DNA of 13,971 nt from an uncultured Chlorobiaceae bacterium (GCA_903838095.1 CAILXE010000259.1:1-13971); one strand, 5' to 3'; positions 1 to 7,949 are shown, numbered from the stretch's first letter. Notes: a model not told the origin generated them from the sequence alone. Program-made: numbers and translations.

Positions 1-32
1 CCATTGAAATCTCATGCTGTGTAACCCGTTCG
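1..32. other. Short downstream flank of radA; possible start of next gene
   Basis: These 32 bases lie downstream of the radA stop. On the minus strand an ATG at 15-13 opens a frame (Met-Arg-Phe-Gln-Trp) that runs off the window edge, so it could be the first codons of the next gene in the folD-radA direction. No convincing ribosome binding site precedes it, and five codons are too few to identify anything. No terminator hairpin is visible in this stub. Confidence 0.2.
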
Positions 33-1400
33 TCAGATATTCAGTTCCTCAAGGGCGTCTCGCAATGTTGAGCAGCCGGCGATGCTGATCGGAAGTTTTT
101 TCAGTGACGGCTTCAGTTCGCGTGTATTGGCTTCGGGCAGCACGATGCGTTTGAAGCCAAGATGTGCAGCCTCTCTGATGCGCCGTTCGCTGTCGCTGAT
201 GGCCCTGAGTTCGCCAGCAAGGCCAATTTCTCCGCAGCAGACGGTTGCCGGATCAACCGGGCGATTCATGAGCCCTGAGGCAATGGCTGCCGCTATGGCA
301 AGGTCTGCCGCCGGCTCTGCCAACCTGAGCCCGCCGGCGATTTTCACAAAAACATCCTGACCCCAGGTTTCAATGTGCAGCCTGTTTTCGAGCACCGCAA
401 GAATAATCGACATCCGCTTAAGGTCGAAGCCGGTGCTGATGCGCTGCGGCATGGAGTAGTTGGTTTTGGAGACCAGCGCCTGGACCTCCACCAGAAGCGC
501 TCTGGTCCCTTCAATGGCAGCAAGAATTGAGTTGCCGGGCACATCGGTTCTTCTGCCGGAGATAAAGAATTCCGAGGGGTTGCTCACCTCTTCGAGGCCG
601 GTCTCATCCATGCGGAAAACCCCGATTTCGTTGGTGGAACCGAAGCGATTTTTGACTGACCGGATGATCCTGTAGCGCTGGTAGCCCTCACCCTCAAACT
701 GCAAAACGGTGTCTACCATGTGCTCAAGCGCCTTCGGGCCCGCAAGCGCACCCTCCTTGGTGATATGACCGATAATCATCAAAATGAAGTTCTGCTGCTT
801 CGCGGCACGGATAAGCGAGGCAGCACACTCCCTTATCTGTGTGATGGTGCCAGCAGAACTCTGGTACTCCTCAGAGTGGACTGTCTGGATGGAGTCGATA
901 ATGACCAGCGCCGGTTTCTCCCGCTCAATGAGCGCCAGGATGCGTTCGAGGTTCACTTCGGGCACAAGCCAGAGATTGTCTGCCTTGATGGAGAGCCGTC
1001 GGGCCCGTTCCCTGATCTGGTTTGGCGACTCTTCACCCGAGATGTAGAGCACTTTTGCCGGAGCAAGGCGAGGGGCGAGGTGCAGCATGAGCGTTGATTT
1101 GCCGATACCCGGTTCACCACCAACCAGCACGGCAGAAGCCTGCATCAGCCCGCCGCCGAGCACCCGGTCGAGTTCGCCCATTCCGGTCAGGATACGCTGA
1201 AACTCTGAAGGAACGACGTCATGAAGATTCTGCACGACGGCAACTCCGCCCGGTGAGCTTTCGCGTCGTTTTTTTGATTCGGGCTCAACGTGGGTCTCCT
1301 GAAGGGTTCCCCAGCTCTGGCATTCAAAACATCTCCCCTGATATTTCAGAGAGACAGCACCGCAGTTTGAACAGATATATTTCGTGATACTTTTGGCCAT
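33..1400 (-). CDS. radA: DNA repair protein RadA (Sms), RecA-like branch-migration ATPase
   Basis: RadA is a cytoplasmic ATPase that helps RecA process recombination intermediates, acting in branch migration and DNA repair. The 455-residue product has the full family layout. An N-terminal four-cysteine zinc finger is formed by C10, C13, C24 and C27. The RecA-like ATPase core has Walker A GEPGIGKST at 95-103 and a Walker B stretch ending IIDS near 167-170. The RadA signature KNRFG is at 250-254. The C-terminal part (about 290-455) is the Lon-like fold typical of the family, ending LRDALEELNI. Length matches the usual 450-460 residues. The ATG start puts the zinc finger at its normal distance. 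It lies 6 bp after the folD stop, so the two are probably co-transcribed with folD first; no strong Shine-Dalgarno sequence is seen. Confidence 0.97.
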   Translation of the reverse strand: MAKSITKYICSNCGAVSLKYQGRCFECQSWGTLQETHVEPESKKRRESSPGGVAVVQNLHDVVPSEFQRILTGMGELDRVLGGGLMQASAVLVGGEPGIGKSTLMLHLAPRLAPAKVLYISGEESPNQIRERARRLSIKADNLWLVPEVNLERILALIEREKPALVIIDSIQTVHSEEYQSSAGTITQIRECAASLIRAAKQQNFILMIIGHITKEGALAGPKALEHMVDTVLQFEGEGYQRYRIIRSVKNRFGSTNEIGVFRMDETGLEEVSNPSEFFISGRRTDVPGNSILAAIEGTRALLVEVQALVSKTNYSMPQRISTGFDLKRMSIILAVLENRLHIETWGQDVFVKIAGGLRLAEPAADLAIAAAIASGLMNRPVDPATVCCGEIGLAGELRAISDSERRIREAAHLGFKRIVLPEANTRELKPSLKKLPISIAGCSTLRDALEELNI

Positions 1401-1406
1401 GATGTC

Positions 1407-2294
1407 TTACAGCCCGTTCGTACGCTGGAACGACTGGAGTGTATTTTTCAGGAGCATGGCGATGGTCATGGGGCCGACGCCACCGGGAACCGGAGTCATA
1501 GCCGAAGCAACGGCCGAAACGCCATCATAATCGACATCCCCGACAAGACGGTAGCCGTTCTTTGTTGAAGCATCCTCAATGCGGTTGATGCCGACGTCAA
1601 TGACAACAGCGCCCGGTTTCACCATATCAGCAGTGATAAAGCCTGCTTTGCCAATGGCGGCAATGAGAATATCTGCCTGCTGGGTGTAGAATGGAATGTT
1701 TTTTGTGGCTGAGTGGCAGATGGTGACGGTGCAGTTGGTGGCTTCAAGCTTCTGGAGCATCAGGTTGGCCATCGGCTTGCCGACAATGTTGCTGCGCCCG
1801 ACCACAACGCAGTGCTTGCCTTTGGTCTCAATGTTGTAGCGGCCAAGCAGCTCAAGGATACCGTAAGGGGTGCAACTGACAAAACATTTGTCGAGATGTC
1901 CCATGACAAGTCGTCCAAGGTTTTCAGGATGAAATCCGTCCACATCTTTTGACGGGTCAATAGCCAGTGTAACTGCAAATTCATCAATCTGTTTTGGCAG
2001 AGGCTGCTGCACCAGAATCCCGTGGACAGCAGGATCGTTGTTCAAATCCTTGATAGTATTGAGCAGATGCTCCTCGGTAGTGTCGGCGGGCATTTCGATA
2101 ACCGAGGAAATCATGCCGATCTCTTTGCATGTTTTGGCTTTACTGCGTACATAAACCTGCGATGCGGGATCCTGACCGACAATGATGACGGTCAGTCCGG
2201 GGACTTTTCCTGTTTGGGCTCTGTAGTTGTCAACGCTCGCTTTGAGCTCATTTTTCAGGTCAAGCGAGACCTTTTTTCCATCAATAATAAGCAT
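1407..2294 (-). CDS. folD: Bifunctional methylenetetrahydrofolate dehydrogenase / methenyltetrahydrofolate cyclohydrolase
   Basis: FolD interconverts 5,10-methylene-THF, 5,10-methenyl-THF and 10-formyl-THF in the cytoplasm. It supplies one-carbon units for purine and formyl-methionine synthesis and makes or uses NADPH. The 295-residue product is full length. The catalytic region holds Y48 and K52 in YVRSKAKTCKEIG. It also has QQPLP at 96-100 and DVDGFHPENLG from 117, where D119 matches the conserved folate-contacting Asp. The NADP-binding motif is GRSNIVGKP at 166-174, and the C-terminal signature PGGVGPMT is at 270-277. The ATG start leaves the usual short N-terminus (MLIIDGKKVS). It is the first gene of a probable folD-radA unit and diverges from the DUF3109-rpoN block across a 164-bp gap. 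Confidence 0.97.
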   Translation of the reverse strand: MLIIDGKKVSLDLKNELKASVDNYRAQTGKVPGLTVIIVGQDPASQVYVRSKAKTCKEIGMISSVIEMPADTTEEHLLNTIKDLNNDPAVHGILVQQPLPKQIDEFAVTLAIDPSKDVDGFHPENLGRLVMGHLDKCFVSCTPYGILELLGRYNIETKGKHCVVVGRSNIVGKPMANLMLQKLEATNCTVTICHSATKNIPFYTQQADILIAAIGKAGFITADMVKPGAVVIDVGINRIEDASTKNGYRLVGDVDYDGVSAVASAMTPVPGGVGPMTIAMLLKNTLQSFQRTNGL

Positions 2295-2458
2295 GGTGGT
2301 GTGGCTTTGTCTTGTAATGTTTCCGGGTTGGGGATGAATATCAAGGCTGTAATATAGCTATGAAAAAATCATTGAAGCAGCAAATTTCAAAAGATTAGAG
2401 GTTAATAACAGGTGTTGGTGTGACGTGATTTCTTTTTCCGAATGTTGATACTGTCAAT
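2295..2458. promoter_or_regulatory. Divergent intergenic region between folD and the DUF3109-rpoN block
   Basis: This 164-bp AT-rich gap must hold the promoters for folD (leftward) and for the DUF3109-rpoN-hslVU block (rightward), since the two sets diverge here. On the minus strand a TATATT box occupies 2356-2351, about 57 bases before the folD start, but no good -35 box sits 17 bases upstream. Rightward, TTGAAG at 2372-2377 is followed 17 bases later only by a poor -10 (TTAGAG). Neither site is strong enough to call alone. No sigma-54 type GG-N10-GC site was recognised in the gap by eye. Confidence 0.4.
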
Positions 2459-3031
2459 ATGTCACTTGTTTCCATAGGTAGTGTTCTGGTGGAGAAGGAT
2501 GTTGTAAAGGCCTTTTTTTCCTGTGATCTCATTGAATGCAGGGGAGCGTGCTGCGTTGAAGGGGAGCTTGGCGCTCCGTTGTCTCCAGCCGAGGCTGAGC
2601 AGCTTCGGGAGTTGCCTGAGGAGCTGCTCAGGATGCTTCCCGAAAAAGGGTTGCGCTATCTCCGGCAGCATGGTCCAGTTGAGGTGTATCAGGGCGTTCA
2701 GTACACAAGAACAGTTGAAAAGGAGGAGTGTGTTTTTACCTGCATTCGAGATGGAATCACCTTCTGTGCCATTGAAATTGCTTTTCGTGAGGGTATTCTT
2801 CAGTTTGACAAACCAATATCATGCCGATTGTTTCCAATCAGGGTAAGAAAAAAGTTTGGTTTGGATTATCTTGTTTATGAACAGCATCCTATGTGTCGCG
2901 CTGCCAGAAAGGCGGGCCGGGAGTGCAAGGTAAAACTTATTGATTATCTCTCTTCTGCCCTTGAGTTGCGGTATGGCCGTGAGTGGGTGGCAGATCTGAA
3001 GTCCTATGTCGATGCTTCTTCCTTTCAATAA
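2459..3031 (+). CDS. DUF3109 family cysteine-rich protein
   Basis: This 190-residue cytoplasmic protein matches the DUF3109 family as I remember it from Bacteroidetes and Chlorobi; its function is not established. Ten cysteines are visible: C22, C27, C31, C32, C91, C95, C103, C122, C146 and C156. The family hallmarks are CRGACCVEGELGAPL near 27-41, the C-x3-C-x7-C run at 91-103 and the block KPISCRLFPIR near 118-128. The spacing recalls YkgJ-like proteins thought to bind zinc or an Fe-S cluster, so a metal site is likely, but this is inference. The ATG start fits the usual short N-terminus of homologues; no clear Shine-Dalgarno precedes it. Its TAA overlaps the rpoN ATG by one base (TAATG), so rpoN translation is probably coupled to it. 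It is the first gene of the block. Confidence 0.88.
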   Translation: MSLVSIGSVLVEKDVVKAFFSCDLIECRGACCVEGELGAPLSPAEAEQLRELPEELLRMLPEKGLRYLRQHGPVEVYQGVQYTRTVEKEECVFTCIRDGITFCAIEIAFREGILQFDKPISCRLFPIRVRKKFGLDYLVYEQHPMCRAARKAGRECKVKLIDYLSSALELRYGREWVADLKSYVDASSFQ

Positions 3032-4482
3032 TGGCTGAAATCAGGCTTCAACAGAAGCAGCAATTACAGTTCTCTGCACAGCAGATACTCAGCAGCCAGC
3101 TTCTCCAGCTCCCGATGCAGAATCTTGAACAGCGGATTTATGAGGAGCTGCAGGAGAATCCGCTCCTGGAACTTGTAGAAGAGCAGAGAGAGAGTTCCGG
3201 TGAAGGTGCGGGTGAGAGTGACCGCCTGGCCGGTGACGATATGTTTGATTCGGTTGAACGGTTCAGCAAAAGTTCTCTCAAGGAGCATTCAGAGGTTTTT
3301 CCTTCAGGTGAAACTTCAGAAGGTCGCCTCAATTATACTCATGAAAGCCCTTCAAAAGAGAGGTTTTTCCAGGCGGTACAGCACGACAGCTTTCATGACA
3401 CACTTCTCAAGCAACTGGCTTTGCATGAAGATGTCAAAGAGCGGGAGGTGAAGATTGCCATTGAGATTCTTGGTAATCTTGATGGTGACGGATATTTCAC
3501 CGAAAGAAATGAGGTGATTATTGACAGTCTGCATTTTCAGGAACTTGATGTCAAGGAAGGGGAGCTGGAGGCGATTCGCCGAAAAATTCTCTTTCTTGAT
3601 CCGCCGGGTGTTGCGGCTTGTAATTTGCAGGAACGTCTTCTGGTGCAGTTGCAGGTTGCCTCCAGTCGTTATGATGCCAGAACCGTTGAGCTTGCAACTC
3701 GCATTCTCCATGATCATTTTGATGATTTTCTTCACCGGCGGTTTGAGCTGCTGATTAAAAAGCTGGGGGTGGCGAAGGAGAGGGTTGAATCGGCGGTTTC
3801 GGCCATTATTGCTCTTGATCCTCACCCTGGTGTTTTTCAGGACACGGGTGGTCATTACATCACTCCCGACTTTGTGGTCACTTACGAAAATGGTGAGTTG
3901 ACTGCTGCGCTGAACGACCGAAGCTCTCTTTCTGTCAAGGTTACTGACCGATATCAGGAATTGCTCAAAAACAGAAAAGCTCCAAAAGAGGAAAAACAGT
4001 TTATACGCCGGAATATTCAGCGGGCCAACGAGTTTACCAATGCTATTGCAACGAGGCGCCAGACACTGTTGAAAGTCATTGAAGCCTTGATGAAGCACCA
4101 GTACGTTTTTTTTGTATCTGGCCCGGAGCACGTTATGCCGCTTGGAATGAAAACCATCGCTGCAGAGACCGGCCTTGATATCTCAACCATCAGCAGGGCG
4201 GTCAATGGCAAATATGTTCAGACCCGTTTTGGTCTGTTTGAACTGAAATACTTTTTCAGCGTTGGCCTCTCCAGAGAGGAGGGCGATGACCTTTCGAGCA
4301 AGATTATCCGTCAGTATATTGCGGATATGGTGAGGGATGAAGATGCTGCTCATCCGTTGAGTGATGACAGCCTGGCTGAAATGCTGGTAAAAAGAGGAAT
4401 ACATATTGCACGCAGAACGGTTGCAAAATACCGTGAACAAATGCAAATTCCAGTGGCAAGATTAAGAAAAAAAATATTTTAA
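3031..4482 (+). CDS. rpoN: RNA polymerase sigma-54 factor RpoN
   Basis: Sigma-54 directs RNA polymerase to -24/-12 promoters that open only with an ATP-using enhancer-binding activator. In green sulfur bacteria and many others it serves nitrogen fixation genes. The product is 483 residues from the ATG at 3031. Region I (about 1-52) is rich in Gln and Leu. An acidic linker (region II, about 53-110) follows, then the core-binding region. A helix-turn-helix stretch includes GLDISTISR at 381-389, followed by KYVQT and FELKYFFS. The diagnostic RpoN box ARRTVAKYR is at 460-468, close to the C-terminus as in the family. An in-frame GTG at 2983 would add 16 residues but lies inside the DUF3109 coding end and lacks family support, so the ATG in the TAATG overlap is preferred. 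hslV follows after 3 bp. Confidence 0.97.
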   Translation: MAEIRLQQKQQLQFSAQQILSSQLLQLPMQNLEQRIYEELQENPLLELVEEQRESSGEGAGESDRLAGDDMFDSVERFSKSSLKEHSEVFPSGETSEGRLNYTHESPSKERFFQAVQHDSFHDTLLKQLALHEDVKEREVKIAIEILGNLDGDGYFTERNEVIIDSLHFQELDVKEGELEAIRRKILFLDPPGVAACNLQERLLVQLQVASSRYDARTVELATRILHDHFDDFLHRRFELLIKKLGVAKERVESAVSAIIALDPHPGVFQDTGGHYITPDFVVTYENGELTAALNDRSSLSVKVTDRYQELLKNRKAPKEEKQFIRRNIQRANEFTNAIATRRQTLLKVIEALMKHQYVFFVSGPEHVMPLGMKTIAAETGLDISTISRAVNGKYVQTRFGLFELKYFFSVGLSREEGDDLSSKIIRQYIADMVRDEDAAHPLSDDSLAEMLVKRGIHIARRTVAKYREQMQIPVARLRKKIF

Positions 4483-4485
4483 TTG

Positions 4486-5034
4486 ATGAAGAATACAGAG
4501 AGGCCAGAGATTCGTTCAACGACGGTTATCGGTGTTATCCGCGACGGCAAGGCTGCGCTTGGAAGCGATGGCCAGATGACCCTTGGAAATACGGTCATCA
4601 AGCATTCAACCCGGAAAATAAGAAGATTGTTTCATGGCAAACTTGTTGCCGGTTTTGCCGGAGCCACTGCTGATGCAGTGACCCTGCTTGATCGCTTTGA
4701 AGAGAAGCTTGAGGCATATAATGGAAAGCTTGATCGTGCGGCGGTGGAGCTTGCGCGTGACTGGAGAACGGATAAATATCTCCGTCGTCTTGAAGCGATG
4801 CTTGCCATAGTGAGCAACGACAAGGCGCTGATTATATCGGGAACCGGTGATGTCATTGAACCAGAGGATGGAATTGTTGCTATAGGAAGCGGAAGCATGT
4901 ATGCGCTTGCGGCCGCACGTTCACTCATGAAACACACCTCTCTTTCCGCAAAGGAGATCGTGTTTGAAAGTTTGAAGATAGCCTCCGATATCTGTATCTA
5001 CACCAACGACCATATTATTGTTGAAGAGGTTTGA
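4486..5034 (+). CDS. hslV: ATP-dependent protease subunit HslV (ClpQ) with a short propeptide
   Basis: HslV is the peptidase of the HslVU (ClpYQ) protease: two stacked hexamers with an N-terminal threonine nucleophile, capped by HslU. The 182-residue product carries the family blocks [51 protein letters not shown] and DICIYTND. Aligned with E. coli HslV, where catalytic Thr follows the start Met, the matching residue is T12 in the context RSTTVIGV. The chain therefore begins with about 11 extra residues that must be removed to expose the threonine. An in-frame TTG directly before the ATG would add one codon; ATG at 4486 is preferred. It starts 3 bp after rpoN and is followed by its partner hslU after a 67-bp gap. 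Confidence 0.96.
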   Translation: MKNTERPEIRSTTVIGVIRDGKAALGSDGQMTLGNTVIKHSTRKIRRLFHGKLVAGFAGATADAVTLLDRFEEKLEAYNGKLDRAAVELARDWRTDKYLRRLEAMLAIVSNDKALIISGTGDVIEPEDGIVAIGSGSMYALAAARSLMKHTSLSAKEIVFESLKIASDICIYTNDHIIVEEV

Positions 5035-5101
5035 TGCCATTGCATTCAGGATCAGCGGGTTGCAGGCACAGTGTGTTTTTTTGAAATCTACAATTTATTG
5101 C
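5035..5101 (+). other. hslV-hslU spacer
   Basis: This 67-bp gap is unusually roomy for hslV-hslU, which are often only a few bases apart. It holds no hairpin with a T-run and no convincing promoter. TTGCAG at 5060-5065 and TACAAT at 5089-5094 look like boxes but are 23 bases apart, which is too far. The hslU frame stays open leftward to a TTG at 5018, so part of the gap could be translated if hslU started earlier. That is judged unlikely. Confidence 0.35.
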
Positions 5102-6562
5102 ATGGATATGAGTACCAAGAGTGGAGTGGATGTTGGGAGACAAAGTTCTATCGCAGAGAGTAATCTGACTCCGAACCAGATTGTTTCGCAGCTTGATAAA
5201 TATATTATTGGCCAGAAGGATGCAAAAAAATCGGTTGCCATCGCCTTGCGCAACAGGCTCCGTCGTCAGAATGTGAGTGATGATCTTCGCGACGAGATCA
5301 TGCCCAACAACATTATCATGATTGGGCCTACTGGTGTTGGCAAAACTGAAATTGCCCGAAGGCTGGCAAAACTGGCAAGAGCTCCGTTTGTCAAGGTTGA
5401 GGCCTCAAAATTTACGGAGGTTGGCTATGTCGGGCGCGATGTCGAGTCGATGATCCGCGACCTTGTTGATCAGTCGGTAGCGATGGTGCGAAGCGAGCGT
5501 TCAGAGGAGGTTCGTGAAAAGGCCGCGCTGCTTGTTGAAGATCGTCTGCTTGACATTCTTCTCCCTCCCGTCACCCCGTCGCATGAGACTGCTGATGAAG
5601 AAAATGGCGAAGAGGAAGGGCGTGAGACTCAGGCCAATGATGGACACGACAAGTCGGTTGAAGTAAATCGCCGTAGTCGCAAGAAGATGCTTGAGCGTCT
5701 TCGTAATGGCAAGCTTGAAGATCGTCAGATTGAAATGGATACGTCCGGTGATTCACCTGGCGGCATGATGCAGGTGTTCGGTCCTCTCGGACAGATGGAG
5801 GAGATTGGGGGAATCATGCAGGATCTGATGAGCGGACTGCCCCGTAAACGCAAGAAGAGAAGAGTCTCAATTGCTGAAGCCCGCAAGTTGCTTGAGCAGG
5901 AAGAGGTTCAGAAGCTTATTGATATGGACAGTGTTGTCAAGGAGGCCATCAACAAGGTCGAACAGTCAGGAATTGTCTTTATCGATGAAATTGATAAAAT
6001 TGCATCACCCTCTACCGGTGCTGGCGGCAAGGGGCCTGATGTCAGCCGTGAGGGCGTGCAGCGTGATCTTCTTCCTATTGTTGAAGGCTCAAATGTTGCG
6101 ACCAAGCATGGCATGGTAAAGACTGACCATGTGCTGTTTATTGCTTCAGGGGCGTTTCATGTTGCGAAGCCTTCGGATCTTATTCCTGAGCTTCAGGGTC
6201 GTTTTCCTATCAGGGTTGAACTGAAAAGCCTTACGGAAGAGGATTTTTACCTGATTCTGACGCAGCCGGATAATGCCTTGATCAAGCAATATTCAGCACT
6301 TCTGGCGACAGAAGGGGTTGACTTGACCTTCAGCGAGGGAGCTATCCGGGAAATTGCAAGAATTGCGGCAAAAGTCAATGAAAGTGTTGAAAATATCGGA
6401 GCAAGAAGACTGCACACCATCATGACCAATCTTCTTGAGGAGCTGATGTTCAATATTCCTGAAAACTTTTCTGATGACCGCGTGGAGATTGATGAAACCA
6501 TGGTTAAGGAAAAGCTGAATCATGTGGTCGCCGACCGCGATCTCAGCCAGTATATCCTTTAA
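5102..6562 (+). CDS. hslU: ATP-dependent protease ATPase subunit HslU (ClpY)
   Basis: HslU is the AAA+ unfoldase that binds, unfolds and feeds substrates into HslV. From the ATG at 5102 the product is 486 residues; an ATG two codons on is equally possible. The N-terminal block [17 protein letters not shown] leads into Walker A GPTGVGKT at 75-82 and the pore motif GYVGRD at 108-113. An intermediate (I) domain follows from about 114 to 265, charged and partly acidic, with a basic run at 248-254. Walker B has D295 and E296 in VFIDEIDKI, and the sensor-2 motif GARR is at 433-436. The C-terminus DLSQYIL is the tail that docks in HslV pockets. The chain is longer than the 443 residues of E. coli, mainly in the I domain and N-terminus. 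No strong ribosome binding site is visible, so the exact start is uncertain. Confidence 0.96.
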   Translation: MDMSTKSGVDVGRQSSIAESNLTPNQIVSQLDKYIIGQKDAKKSVAIALRNRLRRQNVSDDLRDEIMPNNIIMIGPTGVGKTEIARRLAKLARAPFVKVEASKFTEVGYVGRDVESMIRDLVDQSVAMVRSERSEEVREKAALLVEDRLLDILLPPVTPSHETADEENGEEEGRETQANDGHDKSVEVNRRSRKKMLERLRNGKLEDRQIEMDTSGDSPGGMMQVFGPLGQMEEIGGIMQDLMSGLPRKRKKRRVSIAEARKLLEQEEVQKLIDMDSVVKEAINKVEQSGIVFIDEIDKIASPSTGAGGKGPDVSREGVQRDLLPIVEGSNVATKHGMVKTDHVLFIASGAFHVAKPSDLIPELQGRFPIRVELKSLTEEDFYLILTQPDNALIKQYSALLATEGVDLTFSEGAIREIARIAAKVNESVENIGARRLHTIMTNLLEELMFNIPENFSDDRVEIDETMVKEKLNHVVADRDLSQYIL

Positions 6563-6674
6563 TGGTGTGGTGGCCTAAATGAATCTGTTTATGTAAACTG
6601 TTGAAAGACTTTTGATAGCACTGTAGGGGCGACATATTGAATTTCTGGCAATAATCAATGAAATGATGGGCGTG
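6563..6674 (+). promoter_or_regulatory. hslU-aroQ intergenic region, possible weak aroQ promoter
   Basis: This gap of about 110 bp has no hairpin with a T-run, so read-through from hslU into aroQ is possible. A short inverted repeat, GTTTA-TG-TAAAC, lies at 6587-6598. A TTGATA box at 6612-6617 is followed 17 bases later by TATTGA (6635-6640), a poor -10 match that could be a weak promoter about 25-35 bases before the start codons. Both are guesses from consensus only. Confidence 0.25.
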
Positions 6675-7118
6675 ATGTCAATACTTGTTCTTAATGGGCC
6701 GAACCTCTCCCGGCTCGGAAAACGCGAACCAGAGGTATACGGCTACCGTACCCTTGACGATATCAATCGTGAACTGGCGGAGAGTTTTCCCGCTGTTGTG
6801 TTTGAGTTTTTTCAGTCAGAGGATGAGGGTCTCTTGCTGGAAAAACTTTTTCATATCGAAGATAAAGGTGGGTACACTGGCGTTGTGTTGAACGCCGGCG
6901 CGCTTACTCACTACTCTGTTGCGCTGCGTGATGCTATCAGCGCCATAACTCTTCCTGTGGTGGAGGTTCACCTTTCAAACATTTATGCCCGTGAGGAGTT
7001 TCGTCACAAATCAGTGATTTCTGCGGTTTGTACAGGCATCATAAGCGGTTTTGGTGCAAACAGTTATCATCTTGGTGTCAGGGCTCTCATGGATATTGTC
7101 CGCAATAATCAGTTGTAG
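6675..7118 (+). CDS. aroQ: 3-dehydroquinate dehydratase, type II
   Basis: Type II dehydroquinase removes water from 3-dehydroquinate to give 3-dehydroshikimate, the third step of the shikimate pathway to aromatic compounds, in the cytoplasm. The 147-residue length is typical. Visible catalytic features, numbered from the ATG at 6675, are R17 and Y22 in KREPEVYG, N73 in VLNAGALTHYS, H99 in VEVHLSN and R110 in REEFRHKS. The loop usually written QSNHEG reads QSEDEG here (47-52), a small departure from the common form. ATGs at 6663 and 6666 would add four or three residues. The inner ATG is chosen because the family normally begins Met-x-Ile-Leu-Val-Leu at this spot. The gene ends 5 bp from the convergent TPR gene, with a terminator hairpin just beyond. 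Confidence 0.93.
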   Translation: MSILVLNGPNLSRLGKREPEVYGYRTLDDINRELAESFPAVVFEFFQSEDEGLLLEKLFHIEDKGGYTGVVLNAGALTHYSVALRDAISAITLPVVEVHLSNIYAREEFRHKSVISAVCTGIISGFGANSYHLGVRALMDIVRNNQL

Positions 7119-7123
7119 CCAGG

Positions 7124-7945
7124 CTATTCCTCTTCGGAGTATTTTTTCAGGAGTTTTCGCATCTCTTCAAGACGTTTTTTGTCACTTTCTATAAGGACGG
7201 GTTGGTTGAGGGCTGTTTTTATCAGACTGATGGCTTCCGGCAAATTATCGTTCTTGATACAGATCAGCGCCAGTTCGTGGTAGTTCCTGATAATTTGAGG
7301 ATCAATACTGATTGCTTTCCGGAATGCTTTTTCGGCAAGCTCATAATTTCCCACAGGAACATCGCCGACGAAGGTGTTGCCGATCATTCTTTTAAACCAT
7401 CCAATACCGGCAGCTTCACGATAATATGAACCCAGCATGGAGAGGGCGGTTTCATCGTTCGGATTTAATCGCAGGGCAATATCGAGTTCCTGTTTTATTT
7501 TTGCGGCACGCTTCAGCTTCTCTTTGGTGCCGCTATTATCGGCTATTATGCCGAGTGACGCGGCAAGCCATGTGTGCCCTTTTCCATTGGTGCTGTCAAG
7601 GCTTATGCAGGTTCGGGCATACTCCTCTGCTTTGAGATAATGTTGCTGTCGGATATCGTTTTTTTCATAAGGGATGGATTCGCCAAGGCTTATCTGCAAC
7701 CGTGCCAGTTTCCAGTAAAGCTCTGGATTATCAGGATGTTTGTTAAGGATCAGTGTGTAGAGAGAATCTGCCTTTGAGTAGTTCATTTTCCTTAACTCCA
7801 GGTCGGCAAGATTTATCAGTGTGTTGGGATGTTTTTTTTCAGCTTTACTGACCGGATGAGCAAGGCAAAGAGTTGTCAGTGAAAAGGCAAGAATAGCGGA
7901 AAAGATAAGATTGTTGTAGATAAGTCGATGTTGAGCTTTAGTCAT
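7124..7945 (-). CDS. Secreted or membrane-anchored TPR protein resembling the RMDN family
   Basis: From the ATG at 7945 this is a 273-residue protein. Residues 8-29 form a hydrophobic segment after a basic start and end in CLAHP, consistent with a signal peptide cut near A29 or an N-terminal anchor; it is not a clear lipobox. A TPR unit covers about 41-73. The rest carries a pattern I associate with the eukaryotic RMDN (FAM82) proteins and bacterial relatives: W126, G139 and K141, I150-K151, LNP at 160-162, LG at 171-172, W183, R186, P197, Y201 and DP at 215-216. It is probably a periplasmic scaffold; its partner is unknown. A TTG at 7999 would add 18 residues overlapping doxX and move the signal segment inward. 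The ATG is better because it sits 4 bp after the doxX stop, implying coupled translation. It is last in its block. Confidence 0.82.
   Translation of the reverse strand: MTKAQHRLIYNNLIFSAILAFSLTTLCLAHPVSKAEKKHPNTLINLADLELRKMNYSKADSLYTLILNKHPDNPELYWKLARLQISLGESIPYEKNDIRQQHYLKAEEYARTCISLDSTNGKGHTWLAASLGIIADNSGTKEKLKRAAKIKQELDIALRLNPNDETALSMLGSYYREAAGIGWFKRMIGNTFVGDVPVGNYELAEKAFRKAISIDPQIIRNYHELALICIKNDNLPEAISLIKTALNQPVLIESDKKRLEEMRKLLKKYSEEE
7125..7147 (+). terminator. Likely intrinsic terminator of aroQ, inside the opposite gene's 3' end
   Basis: TATTCC (7125-7130) pairs with GGAGTA (7136-7141), giving six pairs including one T-G wobble across a five-base TCTTC loop. Six Ts follow at 7142-7147. 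It starts 7 bases after the aroQ stop and points the right way for aroQ. The same bases encode the last residues of the convergent TPR protein on the minus strand. The stem is short, so efficiency is uncertain. Confidence 0.55.
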
Positions 7946-7949
7946 TATG

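Noticed and set aside
2569..2583. Sigma-54-like sequence (TGGCGC then TTGT) inside the DUF3109 gene
   Set aside because: The GG and the -12 element are not spaced as GG-N10-GC and the -12 GC is missing, so autoregulation by RpoN is not supported here.
2983..3030. In-frame GTG upstream start for rpoN adding 16 residues
   Set aside because: The extension lies in the DUF3109 coding end, has no ribosome site, and sigma-54 proteins normally begin close to the Gln/Leu-rich region at the ATG at 3031.
3352..4131. Long open frame (about 259 codons) on the minus strand inside rpoN
   Set aside because: It is antisense to a certain rpoN, has no recognisable domain or ribosome site, and looks like a shadow of the real codons.
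5018..5101. Upstream TTG start for hslU giving 28 extra residues
   Set aside because: It would overlap the hslV end and add a stretch with no HslU family character; the ATG pair at 5102/5108 fits better.
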